Origin: CALHRB01 sp964473465
GTDB taxonomy: Bacteria; Bacteroidota; Ignavibacteria; Kapaibacteriales; UBA2268
Assembly (NCBI GenBank): GCA_964473465.1
Contig: CAYYPE010000010.1
Location: 1-64,000, forward strand
DNA: 64,000 nt
Direction of reading: 5' to 3'
Made by a program: the position numbers and the translations under genes. Shown here in pieces: positions 8,263 to 17,040 of this stretch. Each line of letters opens with the position of its first letter. Positions within the stretch are counted from its first letter, which is position 1. The notes beneath the pieces are model-generated. The model was not told the origin of the DNA. It made no database searches and was given only the letters and a program-made list of their open reading frames with translations.

Positions 8263-8833
8263 TAAAATAAAGTTAAAAAAATTAAAAAAGCAATGAATCA
8301 AAAATAACAAATTATTCAGAGCGTCAAAAAAGTTTGTTTTGTTTAATCTAATATGTTTTTTCTTTGATTTCTTGTGTGTTTTTTGTTTAAAAAAGTAATA
8401 TAGGATTTTTGTTAGTTTGAATACCATATTATTTATTTTTTTTTAGTCGTGTTTTTTTATTTTTTATTACTACTTTAATTAATATTCTATTTTTAATAAC
8501 TACTATCAATACAAATTATTTACATTAAAGTTTAAAGAAAGAATTTCAGTATTTATATTAATTTCATTTTTATTATAAGCGAAATAAATATTTTTGATTT
8601 GTAAAAAATTATTTTAATATTAGTATTTAAATAAATAAATTGCATTGGCTAAAATAGTTTTATTTTATAATGATTGGTGTTAAAAATTTTAAGTATTTTA
8701 ACTAATGTCATACAACTAAATACGTAGATTTACAATACCTTGTTTTTGGGATATTATATTAAAAATCAAACGATTAGTTTGAGGTTTAACTTGAAGAGAA
8801 AAATATATTTTATTCACATATTTGGGAGTTTAA
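8263..8833. other. AT-rich divergent intergenic region
   Basis: These 571 bases separate tsaB (minus) from the beta-helix protein gene (plus) and must hold promoters for both. The sequence is extremely AT-rich, with long A and T runs. I see no gene, RNA, clear repeat or convincing promoter consensus, apart from the ribosome binding site next to the plus-strand gene. Confidence 0.6.
8824..8828 (+). promoter_or_regulatory. Ribosome binding site of the beta-helix protein gene
   Basis: GGGAG lies five bases before the ATG at 8834 and supports that start over others in the frame. Confidence 0.6.
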
Positions 8834-11380
8834 ATGAAAAAACAATTTTTCCTCAAAATCTTGTTTTTTGTTACTATTGGAGTTTTGGCAAGTGGAATAG
8901 CCTTCAGTCAGAATTTCAATATCAATGGCGGTCCTTATAGCTATACTTCACTGCAGGCTGCTATTAATGCTGCCAGTGCAGGAGATGTTATTGGTTGGGA
9001 TGGAACAGGTTCTCCATATCAACCTGCTAACCCCGTCAGAGTTGACAAACAGGTTACAATTGATGGTTTGAATGGAGCAAACAAGCTTCATATCAAAGGT
9101 GCAACAAATTCATCTGCATGGAGTGGTGCAAAATCTGCTTTCTTAATATCAGCTACTGGTAGCGGAGCTACAATTATTAAGAATTTAATTATAACCGATG
9201 CTTATGATGTTCAATGCCAGATTCAAAATGCAGGCATCTGGATTGGATATGATTTTGATCCGACTACTTCTTCTGGCGGCATTGTAAATGGCGTTAATAA
9301 TGTTACAATTCGGGATTGCGATATTTACGATTGCAGCCATGGTATAATTATGAACAACTGTCAGGATATTAATATACTTGATAATGAAATTCATGACAAT
9401 GATGGAACTGCTAACACAACCTCCGGTGGAAAAGGTATTGTTCTCTGGGAAGATGATGTTGCATACATGTTAAGTAATATTCTAATCGATGGTAATATGA
9501 TTTACAACAACCAGTATTTCGGAATTGTAATTGATGTTTCTGAGAATTACTCTGCAGAAGATTATTCAAGTTTTGGTACATCAGGGTTAATTATCAGCAA
9601 CAATGAAATTTATAACAATCGTGGTTCATTTGATAACTTTAAATACTGTACAGGTTCTAACACAGGACAATATCCTAATGGTTATGGCTCTGGTAGTAAC
9701 GGATTCGAGGGTGGTATTGGTATTATTTCTTATGGTTATACAACCAACGTTTTTATTGACCACAACAAAATTTATGGACATACAACCCATACATCTGATT
9801 GTGGTGAAATTTTCGAAAGAGCCTCAGGTATCTGGAGTGCAAGAGACAAAGACTGGGTTATCAAAAATAATGAAATCTATAACAATTTCACTGGCATTTA
9901 TTTCAAAAGTGCAAATGGTTTTTCAGGTCAGAACACAGGTCATAAAGTAACATATAATTACATACATGATAATACCAGAGGCATGGCTATTGACAATGAA
10001 ATAGCTAATGGTTATACAATGTTTAACTATTTCAAAGACAATGATGCCAATAACTCTTTCTATTCAAGCTGCAGTCCTTCTTATCCGGCATACGGAATAT
10101 TAAACAAGGATGTAGATGGGACAAACAATTTACACATGGCTCATTTTAACTGGTGGGGTCATTGCTCAGGACCCTCTTCTGATGGAAGTTCATGCTATGT
10201 TTCTCCAGATCCGGGAACTCCTTCAGGTAGTGGTGATAAAGTTAGCTGCTATGTTGACTTTAATCCATGGCTTGGTGGCAATACTACTCCAGCACTCTGG
10301 GTCGCTCCCGAATCATTTATTCCATTTAGCTACGCAAACAATGACCCTCTATCACTCTGGGATGATTTAACATGCCCTGATAATGATGGTATATTGAATC
10401 TTTCAGTATGGTATGATGTTCAGAGGGAACCAAAATATATCACAAATGGTATCAATGGAATTCCTTCCGTGAAATTTGATAACACAACTTCATTCCCATC
10501 AGAAGATGGTCTTAAAATTACATATCAGGTTTCTGATTTGACAACAACAAGTGCTACTCCAAATACTACACCTAAGACTGTTTCAGTTGTATTCAGCTTT
10601 GATGGAACAATTGGTACAACAGCACAAATGCTGTTTGAAGCTGGTGGTAGTACCTCTGGATATAACATTTACCTATACAATGGTCGAATTTATTTTGGTA
10701 TGTACAGAGGAGCCGAAAGAAGATTTGTCAGTACAACAATCACCGCAGGTTCTCACATTGCACAACTTGAATATGATGGTACAAGATTCAGAGGAATACT
10801 TGACGGAACAACAACAGGAAGCCTTACATTTACTGGTCTTGTATTTGATAACAGTTATGCCGGTATTGGTGCTTCTTCAACAGGAACCAGAATTCACACT
10901 GGTGGATATGGACAAACATGGGGTCTTCATTTTAATGGTATGATAGCAGAGATCATTGTTAATCAGGCATTTAATAGTGGAATCGGTGGAGTTAGCCGTG
11001 TTACTTATGATTATCTTGATACAAAATATAATACAACAGGATCTTATCCAGGTGGATCACCAAGATTGTCTGAATTTGCTGAAAATGATTATGACGAAGC
11101 TGGTGAATTCATTGGTAATTCCGTTATCAGCGAAATTTATCCAAATCCATTTACCGAAACAGCTCAATTTGATGTTGTCGTTGATGAATCACAATTCGTA
11201 AGAATGGAACTCTTCAATGCAATGGGTCAGATGGTTTCAAGCATATTCAACGGAAATATTCAGGGCAGAACAATCTATTCATTCAGCATTGATGGCACTC
11301 AGTTACCTTCAGGAATGTATTTCTTGAGAGTAAATGGCGAGACTATCAATCAGTCTGTTCCAGTTGTTTTAACCAAATAA
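8834..11380 (+). CDS. Secreted parallel beta-helix protein with T9SS sorting domain
   Basis: This is probably an extracellular or surface protein. Residues 1-26 are a clear signal peptide (two Lys, then LKILFFVTIGVLASGIAFSQ). Residues ~40-430 contain many short repeats of the type NIxIxxNxIYxN, diagnostic of a right-handed parallel beta-helix as in pectate-lyase-like and NosD-like proteins. Residues ~500-720 look like a concanavalin/LamG-type jelly roll (SVKFDNTTSFPSEDGL, VVFSFDG). The last ~80 residues are a type A T9SS sorting domain (EIYPNPFTETAQFDV, GMYFLRVNG). No catalytic residues can be assigned, so it may bind or cleave polysaccharide or act as an adhesin. A rho-independent terminator follows immediately. 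Confidence 0.88.
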   Translation: MKKQFFLKILFFVTIGVLASGIAFSQNFNINGGPYSYTSLQAAINAASAGDVIGWDGTGSPYQPANPVRVDKQVTIDGLNGANKLHIKGATNSSAWSGAKSAFLISATGSGATIIKNLIITDAYDVQCQIQNAGIWIGYDFDPTTSSGGIVNGVNNVTIRDCDIYDCSHGIIMNNCQDINILDNEIHDNDGTANTTSGGKGIVLWEDDVAYMLSNILIDGNMIYNNQYFGIVIDVSENYSAEDYSSFGTSGLIISNNEIYNNRGSFDNFKYCTGSNTGQYPNGYGSGSNGFEGGIGIISYGYTTNVFIDHNKIYGHTTHTSDCGEIFERASGIWSARDKDWVIKNNEIYNNFTGIYFKSANGFSGQNTGHKVTYNYIHDNTRGMAIDNEIANGYTMFNYFKDNDANNSFYSSCSPSYPAYGILNKDVDGTNNLHMAHFNWWGHCSGPSSDGSSCYVSPDPGTPSGSGDKVSCYVDFNPWLGGNTTPALWVAPESFIPFSYANNDPLSLWDDLTCPDNDGILNLSVWYDVQREPKYITNGINGIPSVKFDNTTSFPSEDGLKITYQVSDLTTTSATPNTTPKTVSVVFSFDGTIGTTAQMLFEAGGSTSGYNIYLYNGRIYFGMYRGAERRFVSTTITAGSHIAQLEYDGTRFRGILDGTTTGSLTFTGLVFDNSYAGIGASSTGTRIHTGGYGQTWGLHFNGMIAEIIVNQAFNSGIGGVSRVTYDYLDTKYNTTGSYPGGSPRLSEFAENDYDEAGEFIGNSVISEIYPNPFTETAQFDVVVDESQFVRMELFNAMGQMVSSIFNGNIQGRTIYSFSIDGTQLPSGMYFLRVNGETINQSVPVVLTK

Positions 11381-11404
11381 GAAAAAAACTTACTCAAAAT
11401 TAAA

Positions 11405-11436
11405 GGGGCTGTCTCATAAAGACAGTCCCTTTTTTT
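11405..11436 (+). terminator. Rho-independent terminator after the beta-helix gene
   Basis: A 10-bp stem (GGGGCTGTCT with AGACAGTCCC, one G-T wobble) encloses the five-base loop CATAA and is followed by seven T residues. It lies 25 bases past the stop codon and separates this gene from convergent fumC. Confidence 0.88.
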
Positions 11437-11459
11437 CGTAATCATTGGTAGAAAAGAAA

Positions 11460-12866
11460 TTATTTTAAACTTGGACCTAACATTTTCTCAGGCCTAACAA
11501 CTTCATCAAATTTTTCTGCAGTCATTAAACCAAGCTCGATAGCAGCCTCCTTAAGTGTTAGGTTATTTTTATGGGCATGTTTGGCAATTTTTGCAGCATT
11601 ATCATATCCAATATGAGGATTGAGGGCAGTAACAAGCATTAAAGAATTATTGAGATAGAAAGATATCTTATCATTATTTGGTAGGATACCAACAGCACAA
11701 TGCTCATTAAACATCTTTGCGGTATCAGAAAGCAATCTGACGCTTTGGGTAAAATTATAAATTATCAAAGGTTTGAAAACGTTTAACTCAAAATTACCTG
11801 AAGCACCACCAAAATTTATAGCCACATCATTTCCGAAAACCTGTGCTGCAACCATAGTCATAGCTTCTGACTGAGTTGGGTTGACTTTGCCGGGCATAAT
11901 TGATGATCCGGGCTCATTTTCAGGAATGGTAAGTTCCCCAAGACCACATCTCGGACCGGAAGCCATCCAGCGAATATCGTTAGCTATTTTCATAAAAGCT
12001 GCGGCTATCGTCTTCAAAGCACCATGTGCAAAAACCAAAGCATCGTGAGCAGCAAGAGATTCGAACTTATTCGGTGCACTAACAAAAGGCAAACCAGTAA
12101 GTTCCGCAATCTTTGCAGCCACTTTTGTAGCAAACTCAGGATGTGCATTTAATCCAGTTCCTACTGCAGTTCCTCCGAGTGCTAATTCATATAAGCCTGG
12201 CAAAACCAAATGAAGTCTCTCAATTGCATTATCCAATTGCTGAACATAACCGGAAAATTCCTGTCCAAGAGTAAGAGGAACAGCATCCATAAGGTGAGTT
12301 CTTCCAATCTTGATAATGTTTTTAAATTCCTCGGATTTTTGATAGAGGGTCTGCCTCAAAGCTGCAAGGGCAGGTAACAAATTGTGATTAATCATCTCGG
12401 CTGCTGCAATATGCATTGCAGCAGGAAAAGTATCGTTTGAACTTTGAGATTTGTTAACATCGTCATTCGGATGAATGGGCTTCTTTGAACCCATTTCACC
12501 ACCAATCATTTCTATTGCACGGTTAGAGATAACTTCATTGGCATTCATATTTGATTGAGTTCCTGAACCAGTTTGCCAGATTGAAAGTGGAAAATGAGCA
12601 TCTAACTTTCCTTCGATAACTTCGTCGGCGGCTTTTGCAATTAATTCTGCTTTTTCAGCGGGTAATACTCCCAATTCGGCATTTGTAAGTGCGGCGGCTT
12701 TTTTAAGTATGCCCATAGCTCTGATAACACTTCGTGGCATCTTTTCGATTCCGATAGCAAAATGAATTAATGAACGGGCTGTTTGTGCACCCCAATAAAC
12801 ATCGGAAGGAACTTCAATTTCTCCCATTGAATCCTTTTCAATACGAGTCTTCATAAACATATCCAT
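11460..12866 (-). CDS. fumC: Fumarate hydratase class II
   Basis: This enzyme interconverts fumarate and L-malate in the TCA cycle as a cytoplasmic, iron-independent homotetramer. The superfamily signature GSSIMPGKVNP is present. The segment QSSNDTFPAAMHIAA is of the fumarase type rather than the aspartase type, and GRTHLMDAVPLTLGQEFSGY and TGSGTQSNMNANEVI are also present. Length is 468 residues. Three Met codons lie within the first five residues (MDMFMKTRIEKDSMG), and most homologues would align with the third, at 12854, so the start is uncertain by four codons. It sits downstream of the 2-oxoglutarate decarboxylase gene on the same strand, which fits a TCA role. Confidence 0.95.
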   Translation of the reverse strand: MDMFMKTRIEKDSMGEIEVPSDVYWGAQTARSLIHFAIGIEKMPRSVIRAMGILKKAAALTNAELGVLPAEKAELIAKAADEVIEGKLDAHFPLSIWQTGSGTQSNMNANEVISNRAIEMIGGEMGSKKPIHPNDDVNKSQSSNDTFPAAMHIAAAEMINHNLLPALAALRQTLYQKSEEFKNIIKIGRTHLMDAVPLTLGQEFSGYVQQLDNAIERLHLVLPGLYELALGGTAVGTGLNAHPEFATKVAAKIAELTGLPFVSAPNKFESLAAHDALVFAHGALKTIAAAFMKIANDIRWMASGPRCGLGELTIPENEPGSSIMPGKVNPTQSEAMTMVAAQVFGNDVAINFGGASGNFELNVFKPLIIYNFTQSVRLLSDTAKMFNEHCAVGILPNNDKISFYLNNSLMLVTALNPHIGYDNAAKIAKHAHKNNLTLKEAAIELGLMTAEKFDEVVRPEKMLGPSLK

Positions 12867-12882
12867 AAATGTGAAACAATAA

Positions 12883-12921
12883 AAAGCAATTTGTAATTGT
12901 TGAAATTACAAATTTTGCTTT
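12883..12921 (-). terminator. Probable terminator between kgd and fumC
   Basis: On the minus strand a 9-bp inner stem (TTTGTAATT with AATTACAAA, five-base loop) extends, after a two-base bulge, into a 7-bp outer stem (AAAGCAA with TTGCTTT). It is followed by a short T run. It lies 25 bases past the kgd stop and before fumC, so fumC may have its own promoter or be expressed by read-through. The stem is AT-rich, hence moderate confidence. Confidence 0.5.
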
Positions 12922-12945
12922 AATTATTAAAATTTGTTATGAATT

Positions 12946-15900
12946 TTAGCTAAGAGATTCTTTAAGAATTGAGTCCTGCTCTTCCTGATGAATCTTGGGA
13001 GAGCCTGTGGCAGTTGCCGGACTTGATTTTCGTCCAATATATTTTAACTTAATTTTCGAGGGTATTAATTCTGATATTTTATCTTTGATGTAGTAGTAAG
13101 CACCCATATTTTCCGGCTCTTCCTGAACCCATGCTATTTCTTTTACTTTTTTATATTTTGAAATAATTTCTGCGAACAAATTATTATGGAATGGATAGAG
13201 TTGTTCAACCCTGATAACAGCTATGTCCTCGATCTCTTTCTTGATAAGTTCAGTCATCAATTCAAAATATATTTTTCCTGTGCAAATTAAAATTTTTCTA
13301 ACATTATTTGGATTAATATACCTTTCGTCATCTAAAATTAGTTGGAAAGAACTGTTTGAAAAGTCATCAATACGTGAAACCGCCAAAGGATGCCTCAATG
13401 CACCTTTCGGAGTCATTATGACCAAAGGCTTCTTATGAGGCATTAGTATTTGCCTCCTTAAAATATGAAAATACTGAGCTGGCTTTGTTAAATTAGCTAC
13501 AATCATATTGCTGGAAGAGCATAACTGAAGAAATCTTTCCAAACGGGCACTTGAATGCTCTGGTCCCTGTCCGTCATATCCATGAGGTAGTAGAAGAACA
13601 AGATTTGACGTCTGCCCCCATTTGGATTCAGCACAGACTATAAATTGGTCAATGATTGGCTGTGCCATATTTGCAAAATCTCCAAATTGAGCCTCCCAAA
13701 GAACTAAACTGTTGTTAGAAGCAACGCTGTATCCATACTCAAATCCGAGAACGGCAAGTTCGGAAAGAGGACTATCGTATATTCTTAACTGCTCCTGATT
13801 CTTGCTTATGTTATTTAATGGTATATAGATTTCTTCAGTAATAATATCAGTTAGAACAGCATGTCTCTGGCTGAATGTTCCCCTTCTTGAATCCTGACCC
13901 GAAAACCTTATTCCAAAGCCATCCAGCAAAATTGAACCGAATGCTAATGCCTCAGCCATTGAATAATCTATCATGGCTTTCTTGGATTCAACCATTTCTT
14001 TTCGTTTCTTTAATAAATTTACAATTTTTGGATTAGGTTGAAAATGCTCTGGATAGGTTGTCAGTGCTTCGGTGATTTCTCTTAACTTATTTCCATCATA
14101 AGAAGTATCAATATCAATAGTTAAATCGTGAACAACAGAGATAGCTTGAGTCTTTTTTCCAGTAATGAGTGATTTCCTTGATGAATAGGCATCATAGAAT
14201 TTTTCCTGAATTTGCCTTTGGTAAATCGTAGAGTCGTTCTCGCTAAGAATACCATCTTTAATGAGTTCATTCAGGTAAATCTTGGTTACAGGCTCCATAC
14301 TTTTTATCTTTTTGTATAGCAAAGGCTGGGTATATGTGGGTTCATCACCTTCGTTATGACCATATTTCCTGTAGCAAAGCATATCAATTATAATGTCGGA
14401 ATTGAATCTGTTCCTGTATTCATAAGCAAATTGAGCAACTCCGGCACATGCTTCTGGGTCGTTCCCATTTACATGAATAATTGGAACCTGAATCATTTTA
14501 GCAATATCAGAAGCATAAACAGTGGAACGGGCATCCTGAATACTCGTAGTAAAACCGATTTGATTATTAATTATAATATGAATTGTTCCACCGGTTTTAT
14601 AACCCTCAAGTTGAGACAAATTCAAAGTTTCAGCTACTATCCCCTGCCCCGCAAAAGCAGCATCCCCGTGAACTAATAAGGGCAATGTCCGGGTATAAGT
14701 TTTATCACCAATCTGATTATCATAAGCTCTTGCCATACCTTCGATAACAGGGTCAACAAGTTCAAGATGACTCGGATTGGGAGCTATTACTACTTTAACC
14801 GATTTTCCTTCCTTGGAATGATAAACTCCTTTGCTACCAAGGTGATATTTTACATCACCAGAACCATGATAAGAATCGGGATCAATTTCACCTTCGAATT
14901 CATTAAATACTTTTTCCAGAGGTTTTCCAATTAGGTTCACCAATGTATTTAAACGTCCACGATGAGCCATGCCAAGTGCGACCGCATATAATCCAGTTTC
15001 TGCTGCTTTGTTGAAGATTTTGTCAATGATAATCATAACAGATTCACTGCCTTCAAGCGAAAATCTCTTATGTCCAACGAATTTGGTATGTAGGAAGTTC
15101 TCGAATTCCTCTGCATCAACAAGTTTCTTGAACATATCAACTTTTTCTTCAAGAGTAAACTTCCATTGACCCCGGGATTTTTCCAATGTTGACTTTATCC
15201 AGTCTTTCTTGACAGGATCCTGAATGTGCATAAATTCTATACCAAAGCTGCCGCAGTAGGTTTCACGCATTATTTCAATGATATCCCTAAGAGGAAGATT
15301 ATTTTTTTCCCAATTATCATCTGCATGAAACACCCTGTCCAGATCCCAGATAGTGAAGCCATAATAAGACGGATCCAGTTCAGGATAATAATAAGAGGAA
15401 AAACCAAGAGGATTCACAGAAGCAAGAAGATGCCCCCTTACACGATATGAATTTATTAGAAGAACAACATGGGCACTTTTTTCGATGGCTTCCTGCTCGT
15501 CAAACCTTCCAAACTGATTAACAGGTATAGCGTCAGAAGTCCATCTAACAGGTTCAAATGGAATTTTCAGAACGGCAAATATCTGGTCATAAAATTGCTC
15601 TTCGCCGAGTAACAATTTATTGATATAAGCTAAAAATTCAGCTGATTCAGCACCCTGAATTATTCTGTGGTCATAAGTGCTTGTTATTGTTACAACTTTT
15701 GAAATAGCAAGATTTGTCAGAATTTCAGGTCTTACTGCTTGAAACTCAACAGGATAGTCAATAGCTCCCGTTGCAATGATTAGCCCCTGCCCCTGCATAA
15801 GTCTTGGATTGGAAGCAGTCGTTCCGATCATACCGGGATTAGTAAGGCTTACTGTAGTATCGGAAAGGTCGTCAATATTTAATTTATTATTTCTCGTTTT

Positions 15901-16509
15901 CTCTATAAGTGAATCAAAGGCAGCTATGAATTCGCCGAAATTCATATTCTGAGAATCTTTGATGTTTGGAACAAGTAAGAGCCTTGTTCCATCGCTCTTT
16001 GTAATATCAGTTGCAAAACCAATATTAATTGATTTTCTTTTAACCCTGTAATATTTGCCGTCTTTTACTGTGATAGTATCATTTAAATGAGGGAATTTCT
16101 TTAAAGCTTTAACAACAGCCCAACCAAGAATATGAGTAAAACTAACTTTTGGTCTTTTTAATTTTGTGAGATATTTATTGATAATTCTTCTGTTTTCGTC
16201 GAGAGCTTTCACTGGAATGGTTCTAACAGAGGTTGCAGTTGGAACATTTAGGCTTTGCTCCATATTTTCAGCTATTTTAGATTGAACAGAGCTAAGTGGC
16301 TGATAAGAACCATTGGAATCTGCACCATTCGCCTGTTTTATTTCAAAACTTTCGGATGATTTAGTAGCAACTCTTACTAAATCAACATTTGATTTTGTCG
16401 GTGTATATCCCTTCTGAAAAAATTCTTTCCATTCATCTGAAACAGAGTCGGGATCTTTCAAAAAGTTGAAAAATAACTCATCAACAAAAGCTGAATTTGG
16501 ATCTATCAT
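12946..16509 (-). CDS. kgd: Multifunctional 2-oxoglutarate decarboxylase/dehydrogenase E1 fused to E2 acyltransferase domain
   Basis: This 1187-residue protein has the architecture of mycobacterial Kgd. A short E1-type N-terminal tail (FVDELFFNFLKDPDSVSDEW) is followed by a linker, then an E2 succinyltransferase catalytic domain (~70-305, with active-site motif YDHR at 279-282 and the end segment IIQGAESAEFL). A complete thiamin-diphosphate E1 comes next (YRVRGHLLA near 355, MAHRGRLN, HGDAAFAGQGIVAETLNLSQ, INNQIGFTT, HSSARLERFLQ). No lipoyl domain is present, so the complex would need lipoyl and E3 proteins from elsewhere. By family knowledge it can act in 2-oxoglutarate dehydrogenase, decarboxylation, or 2-hydroxy-3-oxoadipate synthesis. 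No partner sucB or lpd is in the window. Confidence 0.93.
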   Translation of the reverse strand: MIDPNSAFVDELFFNFLKDPDSVSDEWKEFFQKGYTPTKSNVDLVRVATKSSESFEIKQANGADSNGSYQPLSSVQSKIAENMEQSLNVPTATSVRTIPVKALDENRRIINKYLTKLKRPKVSFTHILGWAVVKALKKFPHLNDTITVKDGKYYRVKRKSINIGFATDITKSDGTRLLLVPNIKDSQNMNFGEFIAAFDSLIEKTRNNKLNIDDLSDTTVSLTNPGMIGTTASNPRLMQGQGLIIATGAIDYPVEFQAVRPEILTNLAISKVVTITSTYDHRIIQGAESAEFLAYINKLLLGEEQFYDQIFAVLKIPFEPVRWTSDAIPVNQFGRFDEQEAIEKSAHVVLLINSYRVRGHLLASVNPLGFSSYYYPELDPSYYGFTIWDLDRVFHADDNWEKNNLPLRDIIEIMRETYCGSFGIEFMHIQDPVKKDWIKSTLEKSRGQWKFTLEEKVDMFKKLVDAEEFENFLHTKFVGHKRFSLEGSESVMIIIDKIFNKAAETGLYAVALGMAHRGRLNTLVNLIGKPLEKVFNEFEGEIDPDSYHGSGDVKYHLGSKGVYHSKEGKSVKVVIAPNPSHLELVDPVIEGMARAYDNQIGDKTYTRTLPLLVHGDAAFAGQGIVAETLNLSQLEGYKTGGTIHIIINNQIGFTTSIQDARSTVYASDIAKMIQVPIIHVNGNDPEACAGVAQFAYEYRNRFNSDIIIDMLCYRKYGHNEGDEPTYTQPLLYKKIKSMEPVTKIYLNELIKDGILSENDSTIYQRQIQEKFYDAYSSRKSLITGKKTQAISVVHDLTIDIDTSYDGNKLREITEALTTYPEHFQPNPKIVNLLKKRKEMVESKKAMIDYSMAEALAFGSILLDGFGIRFSGQDSRRGTFSQRHAVLTDIITEEIYIPLNNISKNQEQLRIYDSPLSELAVLGFEYGYSVASNNSLVLWEAQFGDFANMAQPIIDQFIVCAESKWGQTSNLVLLLPHGYDGQGPEHSSARLERFLQLCSSSNMIVANLTKPAQYFHILRRQILMPHKKPLVIMTPKGALRHPLAVSRIDDFSNSSFQLILDDERYINPNNVRKILICTGKIYFELMTELIKKEIEDIAVIRVEQLYPFHNNLFAEIISKYKKVKEIAWVQEEPENMGAYYYIKDKISELIPSKIKLKYIGRKSSPATATGSPKIHQEEQDSILKESLS

Positions 16510-16598
16510 TTCAAAAATTTTATTTATTTAGTTGAAAAAAATAGCGTAGATAAGACGTTGCTAACTTATTATTAATGTTTCTTTTATACTTTTCAAAA

Positions 16599-17039
16599 CT
16601 AAAACAGATTTAATACTTCTTCTGAATTTCTGGCTGTCAAAATTTTTTTTCTATTAGATTCGTTCTGAAAAAAACGTGCTAATTTTCCAATCAAAGATAG
16701 ATGTATTTCGGGATTTTCATTCGGGCTCAAAATCATAAGAGCAATATTAACAGGAATATTATCGAATGAGTCATAATCAACAGGTTTTGATAAGGTTATA
16801 AGAGAAGCAGTTGCTGCGGTAACTCCATCGGACTTTGAATGGGGTAATGCCACTCCCTTTCCAATTCCGGTTACCATAATTTTCTCTCTATCATAAACAG
16901 AAGTTTTGGCTAAATTAAAATCCCTCACTTTGCCACCCAATGAAACCAAAAAAAGTAACTCTTCAAGCAAGTCATTTTTCGATTCTACAGATACATTTAA
17001 TTTAATTGACTTCTTTGAAAGAATTTCTATCAAACGCAT
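16599..17039 (-). CDS. PTS EIIA (PtsN/fructose-type) domain protein
   Basis: This is a 146-residue single-domain protein of the mannitol/fructose-type EIIA family. The phosphorylatable His lies in GKGVALPHSKSDGV (H67 from my start). Flanking conserved parts are the KNDLLEELLFLVS helix and IHLSLIGKLARFF. The open frame continues 13 codons upstream, overlapping the preceding gene; I chose the ATG at 17039 because MRLIEILSKKSIKL is the normal EIIA opening. It starts one base after the stop of the sugar nucleotidyltransferase fusion, so the two are translationally coupled. No EIIB, EIIC, HPr or EI is in the window, so a regulatory role is more likely than sugar transport; that is inference. Confidence 0.85.
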   Translation of the reverse strand: MRLIEILSKKSIKLNVSVESKNDLLEELLFLVSLGGKVRDFNLAKTSVYDREKIMVTGIGKGVALPHSKSDGVTAATASLITLSKPVDYDSFDNIPVNIALMILSPNENPEIHLSLIGKLARFFQNESNRKKILTARNSEEVLNLF

Positions 17040-17040
17040 T

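Noticed and set aside
8263..8427. N-terminal extension of TsaB in the longest open frame
   Set aside because: The 55 extra residues are Phe/Lys/Asn-rich, derive from extremely AT-rich DNA and match no TsaB N-terminus; the internal Met gives the family start.
10116..10943. Overlapping plus-strand ORFs inside the beta-helix gene
   Set aside because: They are out-of-frame shadows with Leu/Ile/Thr-rich nonsense composition and no ribosome binding sites.
11460..12866. Aspartate ammonia-lyase as alternative to fumarase
   Set aside because: The shared GSSIMPGKVNP signature fits both, but the SSNDTFPAAMH segment is the fumarase form.
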